This document shows, piece by piece, positions 62,301 to 64,000 of a stretch of 64,000 nucleotides of DNA (position 1 is its first letter; each line of letters begins with the position of its first letter). Position numbers and translations under genes: made by a program. The stretch covers positions 186,001-250,000 of the forward strand of contig NW_015971546.1 in NCBI RefSeq assembly GCF_000182565.1. The letters run 5' to 3'. Origin of the DNA: Spizellomyces punctatus DAOM BR117 (taxonomy: Eukaryota; Chytridiomycota; Chytridiomycetes; Spizellomycetales; Spizellomycetaceae). The notes beneath the pieces were generated by a model, which worked only from the letters and a program-made list of their open reading frames with translations, ran no database searches and was not told the DNA's origin.

Positions 62301-63898
62301 TATCTCCACAATGGCTACAGTTTAAATCGACGTCATGTACCGTTGCGCTGCATTTTCGATGAAACCATCATTCACTGTGGGCACCGCTCTTGTTTATTGT
62401 ACGTACAAACCTTGTCGTGGTATGCAAGCAGGTGCCGTCCTCCGCCCTTTTGACTACTCGATGCACTCGATTATTGATTGCAACATACCTTAAAAGCCCG
62501 ATGGGTAGTTCATGCAGACTAGGTCGAGTTCAAGACTACAACAATAGCTCACATAGTATTCCGATTTCTGCATTTGGGGTTAAGGCATCCATACGTCTGA
62601 CTGTATCTGGATAATCATTGAAGATGTTTGATGTTGTATCGGATCACGTCAAGCAACTTGTCGGACATACATGGTATGAAAGGGTAGGTGCAAGCATGAT
62701 ACAATGCCACGAATAGCGACAAGGTTTTGCTTTGTGACTTTGCAGAGTTCTCCGCGGCTGTGATTGAAGACCTCCCGTAAGTTGTAAAAGTGCAGCCTGT
62801 ATGGCAGCGTCAATGTAGCGAAACTGAAGATGAGAGCATAGTCCAGATGCATCTTACTCTGGAATCGCTGGCAAGTAGGCCAGACGGATGGCGGCTCGTA
62901 CGTGCTCTGGAAAGAGGGTGGATTGAGCGCGTGTCGCTTTTTCAATGTGCCAAAAGCAGGCTGGAGCTGTCATCAATGCCTTTGCGTCCGAACCATAGAA
63001 GCAAAGCTAATCGCCTACCACTGGCAAAATCTTCTTTGAGGTTCTCAGCCAAACCCCGTATTAATTCATTTCCAATATTCTCTGTGCGGGTAGGTGGAGA
63101 ACATTATAAGCTGAATCTTCGTTCAGCAGGTAAAAAGCCATGTCATTACCGTCGTAGTCCAACAACACTGCAGGATCAATGTGGAGGATTACGCAGTATC
63201 TCTCCTTTGTCGATGTTCGCTAGAGATAGTAGTTCAGCAGTGGTCATTTTGTCAACAGCTGAAAAACTAGTATTACCTGCGCCTTGACGCGCTGTGCGTC
63301 AAAGATTGCCTTCATAATATCTTTGATGTGATAGAGCTGGATATCTAAGAAAGCGTTGTGGTCAAGATCGGGAAGGACGAGTTGGGAATTTTTGCGAAGG
63401 GCAGTTTGTATTCTTACATTCAATTATTCGTTCTCTTGTTGACCGATTAGCTGAATCGGGCATGTATTCCTCCGCATACCCGTAATGCCGAGACATTGTA
63501 TTGTCAGATATCTTGACAGGTTCGGTCTCTGGAGCTGACACAGATTCCAGATCATCCGGGCCACTGATAAAGTTTTCGTCCTCAGGACCTCGAATCGGTG
63601 GACTGAATAGCGACGTTGCCAATTGTAATGAAGGACTCTTAGCAGGGCACGGAGTAGAAGATCTGCTGTCACTGACGCGAGATCCTGTGGACGATACAGG
63701 TGTACTACAGGAAGAGTTGAGGAAAACAGCCGGCCGAAATACTGGTGTGGGTGGTGCCTGGAGCTGAGAAGAGGAAGACCTGTAGCTATTATGTTCGGTA
63801 CATTGCTGCTGGGGTAGTGTCGGCTGCCTTGAAGATCCAGAACCTGGTTGTACTGGAAGATTTGGATTCTGAGCGTCCAAAGGAGGTTGTCCAACCAT
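59324..63898 (-). CDS. MCMDC2-like MCM-domain protein (meiotic MCM relative)
   Basis: Exons are clear in parts. N-terminal to OB region: RYCVILHIDPAVLLDYD, ELIRGLAENLKEDFAS, ACFWHIEKATRAQS, RLAYLPAIPE and VTKQNLVAIRGIVSCLH, with an OB strand pair VVQVGDYIELIGSVHAQP near 61930-62005. Central: LTQARDGVLFVELDKLSRKQ, at the place of MCM GxxCIDEFDKM, but with the Walker B Asp replaced. Later: VPLHANVCVWGSA and KFDVVLNMCQSSTKS. C-terminal: SILFVEETMAAAHGISILGF, an acidic DSDSESDSNDDD run and the last exon at 59324-59381. Order and degenerate ATPase motifs fit MCMDC2, which in animals works with MCM8 in meiotic recombination. ATG 63898 is tentative: its Ser/Pro-rich exon may follow a splice acceptor (TTTCAG) near 63957, so the gene may start beyond the window. 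Several middle exons are unresolved. Confidence 0.7.
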
Positions 63899-64000
63899 AA
63901 CCTCTTCTGGTGACTGCCTATACGACGCTGGAATAGAATGCTTGGCTGTTATTTTCCTGAAATTGGCCTTTCAGGTAGTTAGGTGAGCTAGCGTCGCCAA

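Overview
The window looks like nuclear DNA from a zoosporic (flagellated) fungus, most likely Chytridiomycota. Genes are dense, on both strands, and split by many short introns of about 50-75 nt with GT..AG ends. The gene set is fungal (GH18 chitinase with LysM repeats, trehalose-phosphate synthase/phosphatase, a LEU5-type mitochondrial carrier, a UBP2-like deubiquitinase). It is combined with genes kept mainly by lineages with cilia or ancestral nuclear features (a CDKL-type kinase, coilin, CCDC97, an MCMDC2-like MCM protein). I reconstructed exon-intron structures by hand from splice sites and reading-frame phase. Most models close in frame. The two end genes are incomplete or partly resolved.

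Layout. 1-4779 (-): secreted chitinase with about ten LysM repeats, cut by the left edge. 5500-6224 (+): unknown protein. 7741-8565 (+): NAD(P)-binding protein. 9555-10839 (-): CCDC97 splicing-factor homologue. 11446-13404 (-): PH-domain protein. 14351-16305 (-): Cache-type membrane receptor without an output domain. 17319-17971 (-): small SANT/Myb-like protein. 18343-18665 (+): small unknown protein. 19005-20064 (-): L-lactate dehydrogenase. 20883-22689 (+): unknown proline-rich protein. 22985-23965 (-): secreted LPMO-like protein. 26242-29306 (-): bifunctional TPS-TPP. 30380-31965 (+): Xaa-Pro dipeptidase. 32132-32527 (-): small unknown protein. 32984-35040 (+): CDKL kinase. 35350-38894 (-): deubiquitinase. 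39206-42588 (-) and 42730-46014 (+): a head-to-head coiled-coil/WD40 pair. 47162-48586 (-): mitochondrial carrier. 49029-50307 (+): unknown Cys-motif protein. 50557-52624 (+): coilin. 52871-53221 (-): small, probably mitochondrial membrane protein. 53576-54082 (-): LEA-like helical protein. 54397-55971 (-): 7TM receptor-like protein. 56218-58307 (+): 4-coumarate-CoA-ligase-like enzyme with a peroxisomal-type C-terminus. 59324-63898 (-): MCMDC2-like protein.

Themes. Chitin and polysaccharide handling: LysM chitinase and LPMO-like protein. Stress and desiccation: TPS-TPP and the LEA-like protein. Sensing: Cache receptor and 7TM protein. RNA processing: CCDC97 and coilin. Probable flagellar biology: the CDKL kinase and, by inference only, the coiled-coil/WD40 pair. 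No rRNA, tRNA, CRISPR array, transposon or virus-derived gene was recognised. The most interesting observations are the tandem duplication that seems to have made an intron in the SANT-like gene, the very small exons carrying catalytic motifs in two enzymes, the output-less Cache receptor, the divergent coiled-coil/WD40 pair, and coilin and MCMDC2 homologues in a fungus.
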